The notes beneath the pieces are model-generated. The model did not search any database and had not been told where the DNA came from. It worked only from the letters and a program-made list of their open reading frames with translations. From PALSA-129 sp050014595 (GTDB taxonomy: Bacteria; Acidobacteriota; Terriglobia; Bryobacterales; Bryobacteraceae), in assembly GCA_050014595.1 (NCBI GenBank), contig JBEKDA010000008.1, forward strand, positions 185,560-249,559: DNA of 64,000 nucleotides, written 5' to 3'. The first letter of the stretch is position 1, and every line of letters begins with the position of its first letter. A program made the position numbers and the translations under genes. Positions 54,044-62,115 of this stretch are shown piece by piece.

Positions 54044-55438
54044 TTACGCGCTGGGGCGAGAGCGCCATTCGGCCGGGTCTGGCCGGTTCGCATAGATGCG
54101 GCGGTCAAGAAACTGGTTGGATCGGTAGCTCAGATTCGCCACCAGCACCACCAAGAATGTCTTGAGACTTGGTCTGTTCCTGGCGAACCGCAGCATCCGC
54201 CACAGGATCTGCGGATAGGAGTAGTATCGATCAGTGAACAAATTTACCTCCTCCACCAGTTCTGTCCAACTGAAATTCTTGTAGTCGGCCACCGGATGCG
54301 TCAGCGTGTAGTACCTCCAATCGCCCGGGTAATCGTTCGCCCGGATCCTGCCCCCACTTTCCATCTCTGCGTACAGCTTGGTTCCGGGAAGTGGGGTAAG
54401 GATCAGCACATTCGCGCCGTCGAGGCCGTATTCCCCGGCTGCGCGAGCGATGCTTTCGCCAATCCCCCGCGAGTCTGTGTCGATGCCCGTGATGAACGAT
54501 CCCACAACGCTCATGCCGTGCCGTTGAATGCGGCGGACCGATGCACGAAGATCTCTCCCGTTCTGGAGGTTGAACTTCTTGCCGACCGCCATGAGTCCTT
54601 CCACCGTCGGGGATTCGAATCCGATGAATACGCCTTGGCATCCCGCACGCCGCGCGAGGCCGAGCAGTTCTTCATCGTCCCCGAAGTTGATGGTTGCCTG
54701 GCAGATCCAAGGCCGAGTCAGCCGCTCGTCAATCATGGCCTGGAGAAGTTCCTTGGCGCATGCGAGATGGTCGCGGCGGGTCCCGATGAAGTTGTCGTCC
54801 ACGAACAAGACGACTTTCTCCCGGATCAGCCGCAGTTCCGCGATCACATCGGCGACCGGCCGGTGACGGTACGTGCCTCCATTGAAAGCGGTCACGCTGC
54901 AAAAGCTGCAATTCAACGGACAGCCGCGGGTGGTTTGCAGCGAGCCGAAGTAGTACCTTCCCCGCAGCAAGTCGTGGCGAGCCGGCGGGATTTCGGCCAT
55001 CGAACTGATTCCACCCTCGTACACCCTCCGCAGTGCCTTGTTGCTCGCGTCCTCCAGGACCTGCTTCCACACCGATTCCGCCTCGCCCGTGACCACTGCA
55101 TCCACATACTGCAGCGCTTCATCACTACAGAACGTGGCATGAATGCCTCCCATCACGACAGGCGCCCCCATGGCGCGGAACGCCGCCGCGATCTCGTAAG
55201 CACGCGTTGCTTGGGATGTGAACGCCGTGATCCCGACGAGATCTGGCCCGGGCAGGAGTCCGTAATCGTAGTGATCGAGGTTCTCGTCGATTAGCGTTAT
55301 CTCCCACTCAGGTGGAGTCAGTCCTGCCACCACGAGAAGGCCGAGCGGCTTCCACACCCGGTAACGATTCAGGCGATTCGAGCGGACCTTGTTCAGGCTG
55401 ACGATCGGGTTGTCGGGATTCACAAGATAGAGTCGCAT
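54044..55438 (-). CDS. B12-binding-domain radical SAM protein
   Basis: The 464-residue protein has an N-terminal cobalamin-binding-like Rossmann domain (about 1-150, with DLVGITAFTSQATRAYEIA and VMGGIHATFCSDE). The radical SAM domain follows with C173, C177, C180 (RGCPLNCSFC), FVDDNFIGTRR, GVFIGFESPTVEGL and GSFITGIDTDSRG. Members of this group methylate or rearrange unactivated carbons, as in hopanoid C-methylation and antibiotic methylation. It lacks the DxHxxG motif of cofactor-bound B12 domains, so cobalamin binding is uncertain. It stands within the tRNA-Cys-flanked segment and faces the DUF169 gene. Substrate unknown; hopanoid or secondary metabolite methylation is possible. Confidence 0.88.
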   Translation of the reverse strand: MRLYLVNPDNPIVSLNKVRSNRLNRYRVWKPLGLLVVAGLTPPEWEITLIDENLDHYDYGLLPGPDLVGITAFTSQATRAYEIAAAFRAMGAPVVMGGIHATFCSDEALQYVDAVVTGEAESVWKQVLEDASNKALRRVYEGGISSMAEIPPARHDLLRGRYYFGSLQTTRGCPLNCSFCSVTAFNGGTYRHRPVADVIAELRLIREKVVLFVDDNFIGTRRDHLACAKELLQAMIDERLTRPWICQATINFGDDEELLGLARRAGCQGVFIGFESPTVEGLMAVGKKFNLQNGRDLRASVRRIQRHGMSVVGSFITGIDTDSRGIGESIARAAGEYGLDGANVLILTPLPGTKLYAEMESGGRIRANDYPGDWRYYTLTHPVADYKNFSWTELVEEVNLFTDRYYSYPQILWRMLRFARNRPSLKTFLVVLVANLSYRSNQFLDRRIYANRPDPAEWRSRPSA

Positions 55439-55484
55439 TACCCTCTTGCGCTTTGTCGCACATCAACCATCTGCTGCGTGCGGG

Positions 55485-55700
55485 TCAAGTGCGAGAACGG
55501 AGTATTTCTACGGCCTGATACCAATCCTCGTCCGGTGATCCATCCGGACAACCCCGAGCCTGCCAGAGCTCGTAGGCAAGGGCGGCGATGTCCTGATCTC
55601 CAAGATCGTTGCCGAGGGAGATGAGTTCCCGCTCGGCTTGGTCACGGGGGTCGATTGTCAGGGGTACAGACGAATTTGCATTCTTCCTTTCCTTCGACAT
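55485..55700 (-). CDS. DUF2934 small protein
   Basis: The 71-residue protein ends with the DUF2934 motif: IAALAYELWQARGCPDGSPDEDWYQAVEIL. This motif occurs in many small soil-bacterial proteins of unknown role. The N-terminus is charged and has no signal peptide. It lies 46 bp from the B12 radical SAM gene on the same strand, upstream of it, so the two may share a transcript. There is a usable ATG at 55700. Confidence 0.75.
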   Translation of the reverse strand: MSKERKNANSSVPLTIDPRDQAERELISLGNDLGDQDIAALAYELWQARGCPDGSPDEDWYQAVEILRSRT

Positions 55701-55821
55701 GATATTTCCTCAGTAAAGCCTAAGCCGGATGACCGGCAAAATCAATCCCCGCATCTCCACGACCTCAGCGCTTTGTGGCGCACGCAATCTCCCGTGCCGC
55801 ACGTGGCCGGGGCAGGTGTCA

Positions 55822-57021
55822 CTAAAGGCCCGAATCTGAATACATATTCTCGCGTGTGAGCCGCCGCCGAGGCGCACCGCGCTTGCTCATCAGGACTTGA
55901 TAAACGCTGCTGAAACCGTCCTCAAAACTCAACGCGGAGGCGGCCAGCCAAAGGCGCCATGCACGGAAGGTTGGCTCATCTACAAGAAGCAGCCCCGCAT
56001 CGCGGTTCGCCGCCAGGCGTTGTTCCCACCGGCGGCAGGTGAGCGCGTAATGCGGCCGCAGGTTTTCGACGTCAAGCACCTCGAAGCCACTGTCCTCGGC
56101 CGCGCGGATCATTTCCCAAAGGTGGATGAGTTGGCCACCGGGGAAGATGTGAAGGCGCACGAACAGGCTGGCCGCATCATCCCGCACACCCTGGGGGCGC
56201 GCAATCGCATGGTTGAGAAAAAGTCCGTTCGGGGCAAGCAAGTCCGCCATTTTGCGGAAGTACTCGTGCGCCCGGCGCCTGCCCACATGTTCGAACATGC
56301 CGACGGAGGCGATCTTGTCGTAGCGGCCGCCAAGCTCCCGATAGTCGCACCCAAGGACACGCACGCGGCCGTCCAGTCCGGCGACGGCGTAGGCGTACTG
56401 GGCGCGGCTCAGGGTGCAGCCCGTAGCCGCGGCGCCATACTGAACGGCAGCGTGCCCGATCAGCGCGCCCCAGCCGCAGCCGACGTCCAGAAACCGTTCG
56501 CCGGGCTGAAGATCCAGTTTGTGGCAGATGTGGTTCAACTTGGCGACCTGTGCGTCTTCCAGCGTCATGTCCGGCGAGCGGAAATACGCGCAGGAATAGA
56601 CCATGCGTGGATCCAGAAACAGCCGATAGAATTCGTTGGAGCGATCGTAATGAAAGCGGATGTTGCGCGCAGCCTGGGTCCCGGTCTGGAATCCGCCTTC
56701 CAGCGCCGCCACGCAGCGTGCAATGGCGCCGAAGAGATGTTTTCGCAAACTGCTCTGGGGCTGCCAACCTTTGAAGCGTATCGCGTCTTCGAGATCGCCT
56801 TTCACGTCGAACTTTCCCCGAATGAACGCGGTTGCCGCGGAATAGACATCGGTGGCCAGCAGATATTGGAAGGCTTTGCTGGTGGGAACGCAGAAAGTAA
56901 AACGGGGAGTTCCATCCCCGGACCGCCGCTCGGATCCATCTTGGAAGATGACGCTCCAAGCCGGCTCGCTGGAACGCGCCGGATCTATCCGTCGATCCGG
57001 CTCACACAATTCAAGCCGCAT
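55822..57021 (-). CDS. cfa: Cyclopropane-fatty-acyl-phospholipid synthase
   Basis: The 399-residue enzyme transfers a methylene from SAM to unsaturated fatty-acyl chains of membrane lipids. The SAM motif LDVGCGWG lies at 178-185, preceded by YSCAYFRSPDMTLEDAQVAK and followed by CTLSRAQYAYA, IASVGMFEHVGRR and a downstream lipid-binding part (LRPHYALTCRRWEQR). The N-terminal lipid-binding domain (about 30-110: FTFCVPTSKAFQYLLATDVYSAATAF) is typical of the CmaA/Cfa group. The C-terminal Arg-rich tail (RRRLTRENMYS) is short. It lies between a DUF2934 gene and a truncated PEBP gene within the tRNA-Cys-flanked segment. Cyclopropane lipids aid survival in stationary phase and acid stress. Confidence 0.9.
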   Translation of the reverse strand: MRLELCEPDRRIDPARSSEPAWSVIFQDGSERRSGDGTPRFTFCVPTSKAFQYLLATDVYSAATAFIRGKFDVKGDLEDAIRFKGWQPQSSLRKHLFGAIARCVAALEGGFQTGTQAARNIRFHYDRSNEFYRLFLDPRMVYSCAYFRSPDMTLEDAQVAKLNHICHKLDLQPGERFLDVGCGWGALIGHAAVQYGAAATGCTLSRAQYAYAVAGLDGRVRVLGCDYRELGGRYDKIASVGMFEHVGRRRAHEYFRKMADLLAPNGLFLNHAIARPQGVRDDAASLFVRLHIFPGGQLIHLWEMIRAAEDSGFEVLDVENLRPHYALTCRRWEQRLAANRDAGLLLVDEPTFRAWRLWLAASALSFEDGFSSVYQVLMSKRGAPRRRLTRENMYSDSGL

Positions 57022-57039
57022 GACGAAACCACCCTAACT

Positions 57040-57231
57040 TCAAGTAATAGAGCAGCCGAATGACGGAATCAATCCCGTCCCCTGATCTTCGACTACGAGC
57101 ATGAAGGTGTGCACGTCCCCCAGTTCACCGCTCCAATCCAGCGACAATGAGAGGCCGGCACCCTTGTACGAGGGCAATTCCGGAATCCATCCGCCTTCCG
57201 CAAATGAATTGGAGGAAAGCTGAAAAGACAT
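57040..57231 (-). pseudogene. Truncated YbhB/PEBP-like protein
   Basis: The 63-codon frame begins MSFQLSSNSFAEGGWIPEL, then LSLSLDWSGELGDVHTFMLVVEDQG, the N-terminal third of PEBP-type (Raf kinase inhibitor-like) proteins, which normally have about 150-190 residues and end with a HPxHRY-type ligand-binding motif. The frame stops after a few unrelated residues close to the Cfa start. It is truncated and inactive. Confidence 0.7.
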
Positions 57232-57314
57232 GACAGGAGCCCTCCGTCCTATTATCGCGCGGCCAGGCATTCCGCGGCCGGGAGCCGCTGGGTGTACACT
57301 CGGTTCCGGCCGGT

Positions 57315-57473
57315 ATGCCCAATAGGGCCTTGGCCAATGCCATGCCTGTTGCGAACTTCCGCTTCTACGACGAGTTCCTGCGCTGCCCGGATTGCGGCCG
57401 CGCTTACTGGAAAGGCGGACACTTCCGCCGTATGCGGCAATCGGTCGATGCCAGCGTCCAGGCGTCGGTGTGA
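57315..57473 (+). pseudogene. Mut7-C zinc-ribbon tail fragment
   Basis: The 52-codon frame carries FYDEFLRCPDCGRAYWKGGHFRRM, the final segment of Mut7-C RNase-like proteins (a CxxC half-ribbon then YWKGGHxxRM). Mut7-C proteins have about 150 or more residues with an N-terminal PIN-like fold that is missing here. It could be translated from ATG 57315, but it is too short to be a nuclease. Confidence 0.65.
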
Positions 57474-57720
57474 CCCGTTACGATGGCCACTGGGGTTTCG
57501 AGTATCCCGATCACTTACGGCCGCAATGAGAACTTCGCCACCGTTGGCAGTACGAGTCGCTCGAAATCCTTGTAGGACAGCCGCACCAGTTCGCTGTGGG
57601 AACCGGCTTCAGCTTTTGCGCGGGCATCGTGGTGACCTCCTCACCTTTGTTATACGCCTGGCTGATCGGCCGCGAAATAGCGGTTGGCACGGTAGTGTCG
57701 GCGCCACCCACTTTCGTGAT
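57474..57720. other. Fragment-bearing gap without an intact gene
   Basis: The minus strand has a good ribosome site (GAGGAGGT) and an ATG at 57629, but the frame that looks protein-like (SELVRLSYKDFERLVLPTV, stop at 57515-57517) is a different one, so any gene here is frameshifted. I cannot name it. Confidence 0.4.
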
Positions 57721-57845
57721 CTACTTCGTTCCCACCGGCAGCAGATAAAGTGGCTCTTCGTCCCGAGCGAGAGCAAGAATCTGCCGCCGCTTCGACTCGT
57801 CGAACGCCCCGACGAGAACGCATCCAAGACCCAGAGCCTCGTTAC
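57721..57845 (-). pseudogene. C-terminal fragment of a nitroreductase-like protein
   Basis: About 40 codons read EALGLGCVLVGAFDE, then LALARDEEPLYLLPVGTK and a TAG stop. This is the ending common to nitroreductase-family flavoproteins (LGLGCVPVGAFDD..PLYLLPVG). There is no FMN-binding part, because the GTPase gene ends exactly where the likeness begins. It is a leftover from a deletion or insertion. Confidence 0.65.
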
Positions 57846-58786
57846 GCAGTGTGAAATTCCAAAACGTCTTCATCTTCCACAGCGTGCGTGCGCTCCACCA
57901 TTAGCCCATCGTGCTCGTGGGACTTCCGGAACAGCCGGGCATACTTCAGGTGTTCTGCGAAGTCGCGATGTACGTGAGCAGCAGCGTCCGCGATGGTAGC
58001 GCCGCGCCGCAGCACGTAGGGAACCTCCAGGTCGGGTTTCTTTCCGGGCGCCTTGGAGTAGAACCGCACAAGGTCGAGAGATCGAAACGTCTCGCAAGCA
58101 AACACCTCCAGGCCGGCGCCAGTGGCAGCCGAGACTCCCACGGTCCGGAAGCGGTCACCGTAAAGTGCCTGCAAGGAGGCAAAGTTCTCATCGGCGCCAG
58201 ACTGGTCGCACTTGTTTCCCGCGAGCAGCTTCGGAGGCGGGAGTTGCCAGCCCTCAAGAGTCTGGAGGATGAACTCGATCTCACCCAGCACATCGGGATC
58301 GTTGGGGTCGACAATCAGCGCGCTGATGTGCGCCGGGCGGATCACCTGCGTCATCCAAGGCTCCATGAATTCCGCGGACATCGGCGGCGTGTCCACCAAT
58401 TGAATCTGCACGTTTTCGAACAGCATCATGCCCGGAGTTGGCAAGCGCGTAGTAAAGGGATAATCGGCAACTTCGGGCCGGGCGTGCGTCAGATGGCACA
58501 CCAGTTGCGACTTGCCGGAGTTCGGGGGACCGATCAACACGACTTGTCCGGCGCCTTCGCGCTTGACGAAGTAGGGTGGCGCTGCGTGGGCGGCACCTTT
58601 CTTCTGGGATTCTCTCCGCGCCTGAGACAGCTTCCGCCTGAGATCGGCTTGGATTTTCTCCGTGCCCTTGTGCTTCGGCAGGGTGGCAAGCATTTGCTCC
58701 AGAGCGGCAATCTTCTCCTGGTGGGTTTCCGCGCGCTGGTAAGCCTGTTCCGCAGCCAGATAATCAGAGGTCAGGTTCGCGGGCAT
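57842..58786 (-). CDS. Obg/DRG-like GTPase with TGS-type C-terminus
   Basis: The 314-residue GTPase resembles the DRG/Obg group. G1 is GPPNSGKS (near 86-93), G2 falls around YPFTTRLPTPGMM, G3 is DTPPM (usually DxPG), G4 is NKCD, and G5 SAATGAG. A helical N-terminus (about 1-60) precedes it. The C-terminus (about 240-314) resembles a TGS domain (VPYVLRRGATIADAAAHVHRDF, ARLFRKSHEHDGLMVER). G3 lacks the final Gly, which is a variation to note. DRG/Obg proteins bind ribosomes or rRNA-modifying factors. It overlaps by 4 bases a nitroreductase fragment. It lies inside the tRNA-Cys-flanked segment; the closest relative and exact function are unknown. Confidence 0.82.
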   Translation of the reverse strand: MPANLTSDYLAAEQAYQRAETHQEKIAALEQMLATLPKHKGTEKIQADLRRKLSQARRESQKKGAAHAAPPYFVKREGAGQVVLIGPPNSGKSQLVCHLTHARPEVADYPFTTRLPTPGMMLFENVQIQLVDTPPMSAEFMEPWMTQVIRPAHISALIVDPNDPDVLGEIEFILQTLEGWQLPPPKLLAGNKCDQSGADENFASLQALYGDRFRTVGVSAATGAGLEVFACETFRSLDLVRFYSKAPGKKPDLEVPYVLRRGATIADAAAHVHRDFAEHLKYARLFRKSHEHDGLMVERTHAVEDEDVLEFHTA

Positions 58787-59081
58787 GGGTCACACCCCGC
58801 CAAGCAGCATACCACCCGGCCGTCCAGAACTTGGATGCGTTGGGGGACTTGTCTGGAGTAACGGCAGCGGCCTGCGAGTATTCCCGCCGGGTGATGGGAC
58901 GCGACAGTTCTGGATAGCAGCTCGCCTCGCATTCCGGCCGATATCGGGACATCAGATTGACGTATGTACATCGTCCCAGCCTCAGGATCGCGACCGGATC
59001 AGTGTTTACCGGGTCTTCGAGGCGTTCGACATCGCCGGGCTGATCCGATTGCGGGAAATAGCCTGATTTTGCGTAAGTTGC

Positions 59082-59156
59082 TGGAGGCGCGGGTCGGAAT
59101 TGAACCGACGAATAAAGGTTTTGCAGACCTTTGCCTTACCACTTGGCTACCGCGCC
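59082..59156 (-). tRNA. tRNA-Cys (anticodon GCA), CCA encoded
   Basis: The minus strand folds as a full tRNA. Acceptor GGCGCGG/CCGCGCC is followed by discriminator U and encoded CCA. The D arm is AGCCAAGTGGTAAGGC. The anticodon loop CTGCAAA carries GCA (59122-59124), and the T arm has GGTTCGAATTCC. U73 and GCA are both identity elements of tRNA-Cys. The last 38 nt are duplicated at 52414-52451. Confidence 0.96.
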
Positions 59157-59252
59157 CTAAGGGAATGGCTACTTGCAAAATACCGCGCTTTTGACTGCCA
59201 AGTCAAACTTGTCGGGGCCTGCCGCTATGCTTCCGCACCACAAAGACACGTT

Positions 59253-60488
59253 TCAATGTGCGAGCGCCGCTTCCACCACGCCGCGGCATTCGCCCAATCC
59301 GATTCGCCGCGCGCCCACCGCTTCGCACCACCCGCGCAGGATTACTTCGTCGCCGTCCTCTAAGAAACGCCTCACCTCGCCGTTGGGCAGCTCGATCGGC
59401 TCGGTACCGCGCCACGTTGCTTCCAATAAGCAGCCGCGGTTTTCCTTCAACGGCCCCGATACCGTGCCGCTGCCGATCAAGTCGCCCGGCCGCAGCGGGC
59501 AGCCGTTCGAGGCATGGTGCGCCACCAGTTGCGCCAGCGTCCAGTACATGGTCGAAAAATTCGCGCGGCTCAGACGCATCGGCCCGGCCATGCGCGCCGA
59601 CCGCAGCCACACTTCGAGCGTGATCGACCAGGCATCTTGGCCGCCGGTGGCCAGATGCGGAAGCGGCTGCGGGTCCGATGGCGGGCGCGGTTCCGGCGCA
59701 CACCGGAATGGCTCCAGGGCTTCCATGGTGACCACCCACGGCGAAATCGAAGTGGCGAAACTCTTGGAAAGAAACGGTCCCAGCGGCTGGTATTCCCAGG
59801 TCTGAATATCGCGCGCCGACCAGTCGTTCAACAGGCAGACGCCGAACAGATGGCTGGCCGCCTGCTCCGCCGGAATCGGCTGGCCCATCGCATTCCCCGG
59901 CCCCAACAGCGCTCCCACTTCCAGTTCGTAATCCATGCGCCGGCTTTCGCCGAACACCGGCGGCCCAGCCGGATTGTCCGCCAACTGCCCGCGCGGCCGC
60001 CGCACCGGCGTGCCGCTCAACACAATCGACGAAGCCCTCCCGTGATACCCCACCGGCAGCCACTTGTAATTCGGCATCAGCGGATGGTCGGGCCGGAACA
60101 TGGCGCCAACGTTGGTGGCATGGTGGATGGACGCGTAAAAATCCGAGTAGTCGCCGATCTCGCACGGCGGCAACAGCTCGGCGGCGGCCATGGGCGTCAG
60201 CAGGCTCTCGGCGCCTCGCTCGCGCGTCACCAGAAACTGGCTGATGCGCCGGCGCAACTCCACGCGCTCCGCGAGCGGCTTCTCCATCACCGCCCTCATC
60301 GATTCCAAGCCGAACGCCGCCGTCACATCCAGCACCTGCTTGCCGATCGCCACGCCCAGCCGCGGCCGGCGGTCTTTCGAATCGCGAAACATGCCATAGG
60401 GCAGGTTCTGCACCGGGAAATCCGTCCCCGCTTCATTGGCGGATTCCACCCAGCTCCGGAGCGCCGGGTCGTGTGTTCGATCGGTCAT
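59253..60488 (-). CDS. fahA: Fumarylacetoacetase
   Basis: The 411-residue hydrolase splits 4-fumarylacetoacetate into fumarate and acetoacetate, the last step of tyrosine/homogentisate breakdown. The N-terminal SH3-like domain has the family marker FPVQNLPYGMFR (24-35). The catalytic domain shows YSDFYASIHHATNVG with the active-site His (132/133), YHGRASSIVLSG, MDYELEVGALLG and LLNDWSARDIQTWEY with metal-binding acids. The start at 60488 overlaps the stop of the upstream gene as ATGA. No other homogentisate-pathway genes are in the window; the coupled upstream protein is a possible partner. Length and motifs match the eukaryotic-like FAH class. Confidence 0.95.
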   Translation of the reverse strand: MTDRTHDPALRSWVESANEAGTDFPVQNLPYGMFRDSKDRRPRLGVAIGKQVLDVTAAFGLESMRAVMEKPLAERVELRRRISQFLVTRERGAESLLTPMAAAELLPPCEIGDYSDFYASIHHATNVGAMFRPDHPLMPNYKWLPVGYHGRASSIVLSGTPVRRPRGQLADNPAGPPVFGESRRMDYELEVGALLGPGNAMGQPIPAEQAASHLFGVCLLNDWSARDIQTWEYQPLGPFLSKSFATSISPWVVTMEALEPFRCAPEPRPPSDPQPLPHLATGGQDAWSITLEVWLRSARMAGPMRLSRANFSTMYWTLAQLVAHHASNGCPLRPGDLIGSGTVSGPLKENRGCLLEATWRGTEPIELPNGEVRRFLEDGDEVILRGWCEAVGARRIGLGECRGVVEAALAH

Positions 60489-61252
60489 GGCAGGAATCCC
60501 AACTCGCGCAAATCGGCCACCGGCTCCTCGAACGAGCACGATCCGAAGCTGTGCGCGAAATCTCGGCGGGCCGCCCGCACCTGCGCGGTCGAAAGGCGCA
60601 GATCGCGCCAGCCCAGATCGTCATCCAGAAACTCGAAGGCGCCGGGGTCTTGCTCGCTCACCACGGCCAGCACCGTCTCGCGGACCGCACCGTGCCACGC
60701 GAAGGCCGCCGCGGTGAACACGTTCAGGAACCCGTGCATCACCGCGCGCGGGCTGTCCGCCGCGTACGTCAACGGATGCAGCGATCGAATCGGGTGGTGC
60801 AGTCCGGCCGTGGCTTTGAACGGCAGACGCCGCGCCGCCGCCTGGCACAGGAAATCGGCCACCGCTTCGGATTCCGGAATGGCGTCGGGCGTCAGGCCGC
60901 CCGTCCGTACTTTCGCAAACGCGTCCCTCAGGTTTTCCAAGGGAGCTTCGCAATACGTCGGCAGCGTCAATCGCCGCGCCAGTTTCGTCTCCAGCGTTTC
61001 CACCTGCCGCGGCAGTGTGCCAGGGTCGCGCTCCACCAGCAGCGAGACGCGCCAGTTCTCATCCATCCTTGCCTCCGCCAACTGCGCCGCCGGCAGCACC
61101 ACCCGATTCAGTATCCAGCGTTCCGGCGACGTCCGGTACTCTTCGTACTTTTCCGCCACCCGTTCCAGCGGCAGCGCCGCCGGCGGATACAATCCGGCGT
61201 AATCGATCAGGCGCGACACCAGCGCTCTCAGCGACCCGGCAATGCGCGGCAT
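60485..61252 (-). CDS. Unknown protein translationally coupled to fumarylacetoacetase
   Basis: I do not recognise this 255-residue protein. It is soluble, without signal peptide, rich in helices with a TIM-barrel-like rhythm (LIDYAGLYPPAALPLERVA, KATAGLHHPIRSLHPL, HGFLNVFTAAAFAWHG, and a final SFEEPVADLRELGFLP). The segment FKATAGLHHPI resembles active-site loops of TIM-barrel enzymes. Its stop overlaps the FAH start (ATGA), so its product is made in fixed proportion with FAH, suggesting a role in the same pathway or in handling fumarylacetoacetate. ATG 61252 was chosen; an in-frame ATG at 61273 is possible. No enzyme class can be assigned. Confidence 0.7.
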   Translation of the reverse strand: MPRIAGSLRALVSRLIDYAGLYPPAALPLERVAEKYEEYRTSPERWILNRVVLPAAQLAEARMDENWRVSLLVERDPGTLPRQVETLETKLARRLTLPTYCEAPLENLRDAFAKVRTGGLTPDAIPESEAVADFLCQAAARRLPFKATAGLHHPIRSLHPLTYAADSPRAVMHGFLNVFTAAAFAWHGAVRETVLAVVSEQDPGAFEFLDDDLGWRDLRLSTAQVRAARRDFAHSFGSCSFEEPVADLRELGFLP

Positions 61253-61312
61253 AACGAAAAGGGCAGCCCCCATTTTCGCGCGATCCCGGCCCGCCGTGGT
61301 ATCTTTTCCTGC

Positions 61313-61978
61313 ATGAAACTTTGCGCTCTTTTCTCGCTGGCTGCGCTGGCAGCGGCCCAACCGGCTCCGCCGGCGGCGCCGCTGGCCCGCCTGGAAAGCA
61401 ACATCCAGCGCGTTGCCAGGTCGGTCAACGCCACTTGGGGTATCTACATCAAGTGCCTGGTGATCGTGAGCGATAACACCTCGACCGACCTGATCTATGA
61501 CAAGGTCGGCGGCACCGCCCCCGTGAATGCCCTCATGGAAACCTGGGGCCTGAAATCCATCCACGCCACCGGCACCGCCGACGATTGGTTCAAGGCACTG
61601 CGCGCCGCGCCCAATGCCGAGACTTTTCACCGCCAGGCCAAGACCCCCTTCGGCCTGAGCTCTCCGCGCGATATGGGCAAGCTGCTCGAAATGATGGAGA
61701 AGGGCGAAGCCGTCAGCCAGAACGCCAGCCGCCAGATGTTGCAGATCATGCGTGGCCAGGTTTACACCTCGCGTCTGCCGCGTTACGTGGAAGGCTACCG
61801 TATTCCGCATAAGACCGGCGACTTCATGCCCTACATCGGCAATGACGTGGGTGTTCTGGAGGAGTTCCCAGTGCTGGCGCACTGGGCTATTCTCTTGCGT
61901 CCTCCGGACTCGGCTGCGCAAGAATCGTCGCGGCCTGCGAAGAAATTCATGGATAGTAATCTAGAGCGGCCGTGGTGA
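61313..61978 (+). CDS. Class A beta-lactamase-like protein lacking the SxxK segment
   Basis: The 221-residue exported protein has a signal peptide (MKLCALFSLAALAAAQ), an N-terminal helix (LARLESNIQRVARSV..TWGIYIKCL), then directly VIVSDNTSTDLIYDKVGG with the SDN motif. The rest follows beta-lactamases: MGKLLEMMEKGEAVSQNASRQML and the KTG motif (HKTGDF). Family members have about 75 residues between IKCL and VIVSDN, including the nucleophile Ser in SxxK; these are absent, with the frame kept. It cannot hydrolyse beta-lactams by the normal route. It may be an inactive remnant or have another role. It is divergent from the unknown gene next to FAH, 60 bp away. Confidence 0.75.
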   Translation: MKLCALFSLAALAAAQPAPPAAPLARLESNIQRVARSVNATWGIYIKCLVIVSDNTSTDLIYDKVGGTAPVNALMETWGLKSIHATGTADDWFKALRAAPNAETFHRQAKTPFGLSSPRDMGKLLEMMEKGEAVSQNASRQMLQIMRGQVYTSRLPRYVEGYRIPHKTGDFMPYIGNDVGVLEEFPVLAHWAILLRPPDSAAQESSRPAKKFMDSNLERPW

Positions 61979-62115
61979 GAGTGGGACAAACAGCGATCGG
62001 GTTTTGTGGTCTGCCGGGCCGCCGCGCGTTGCCGAGGGATGACAGGCCACGAAAGGCGATGGCCTATTCCACGGGGGTCACGAAATCTTCGCAGCGGTGG
62101 GCGCTGCAGGCCAGG

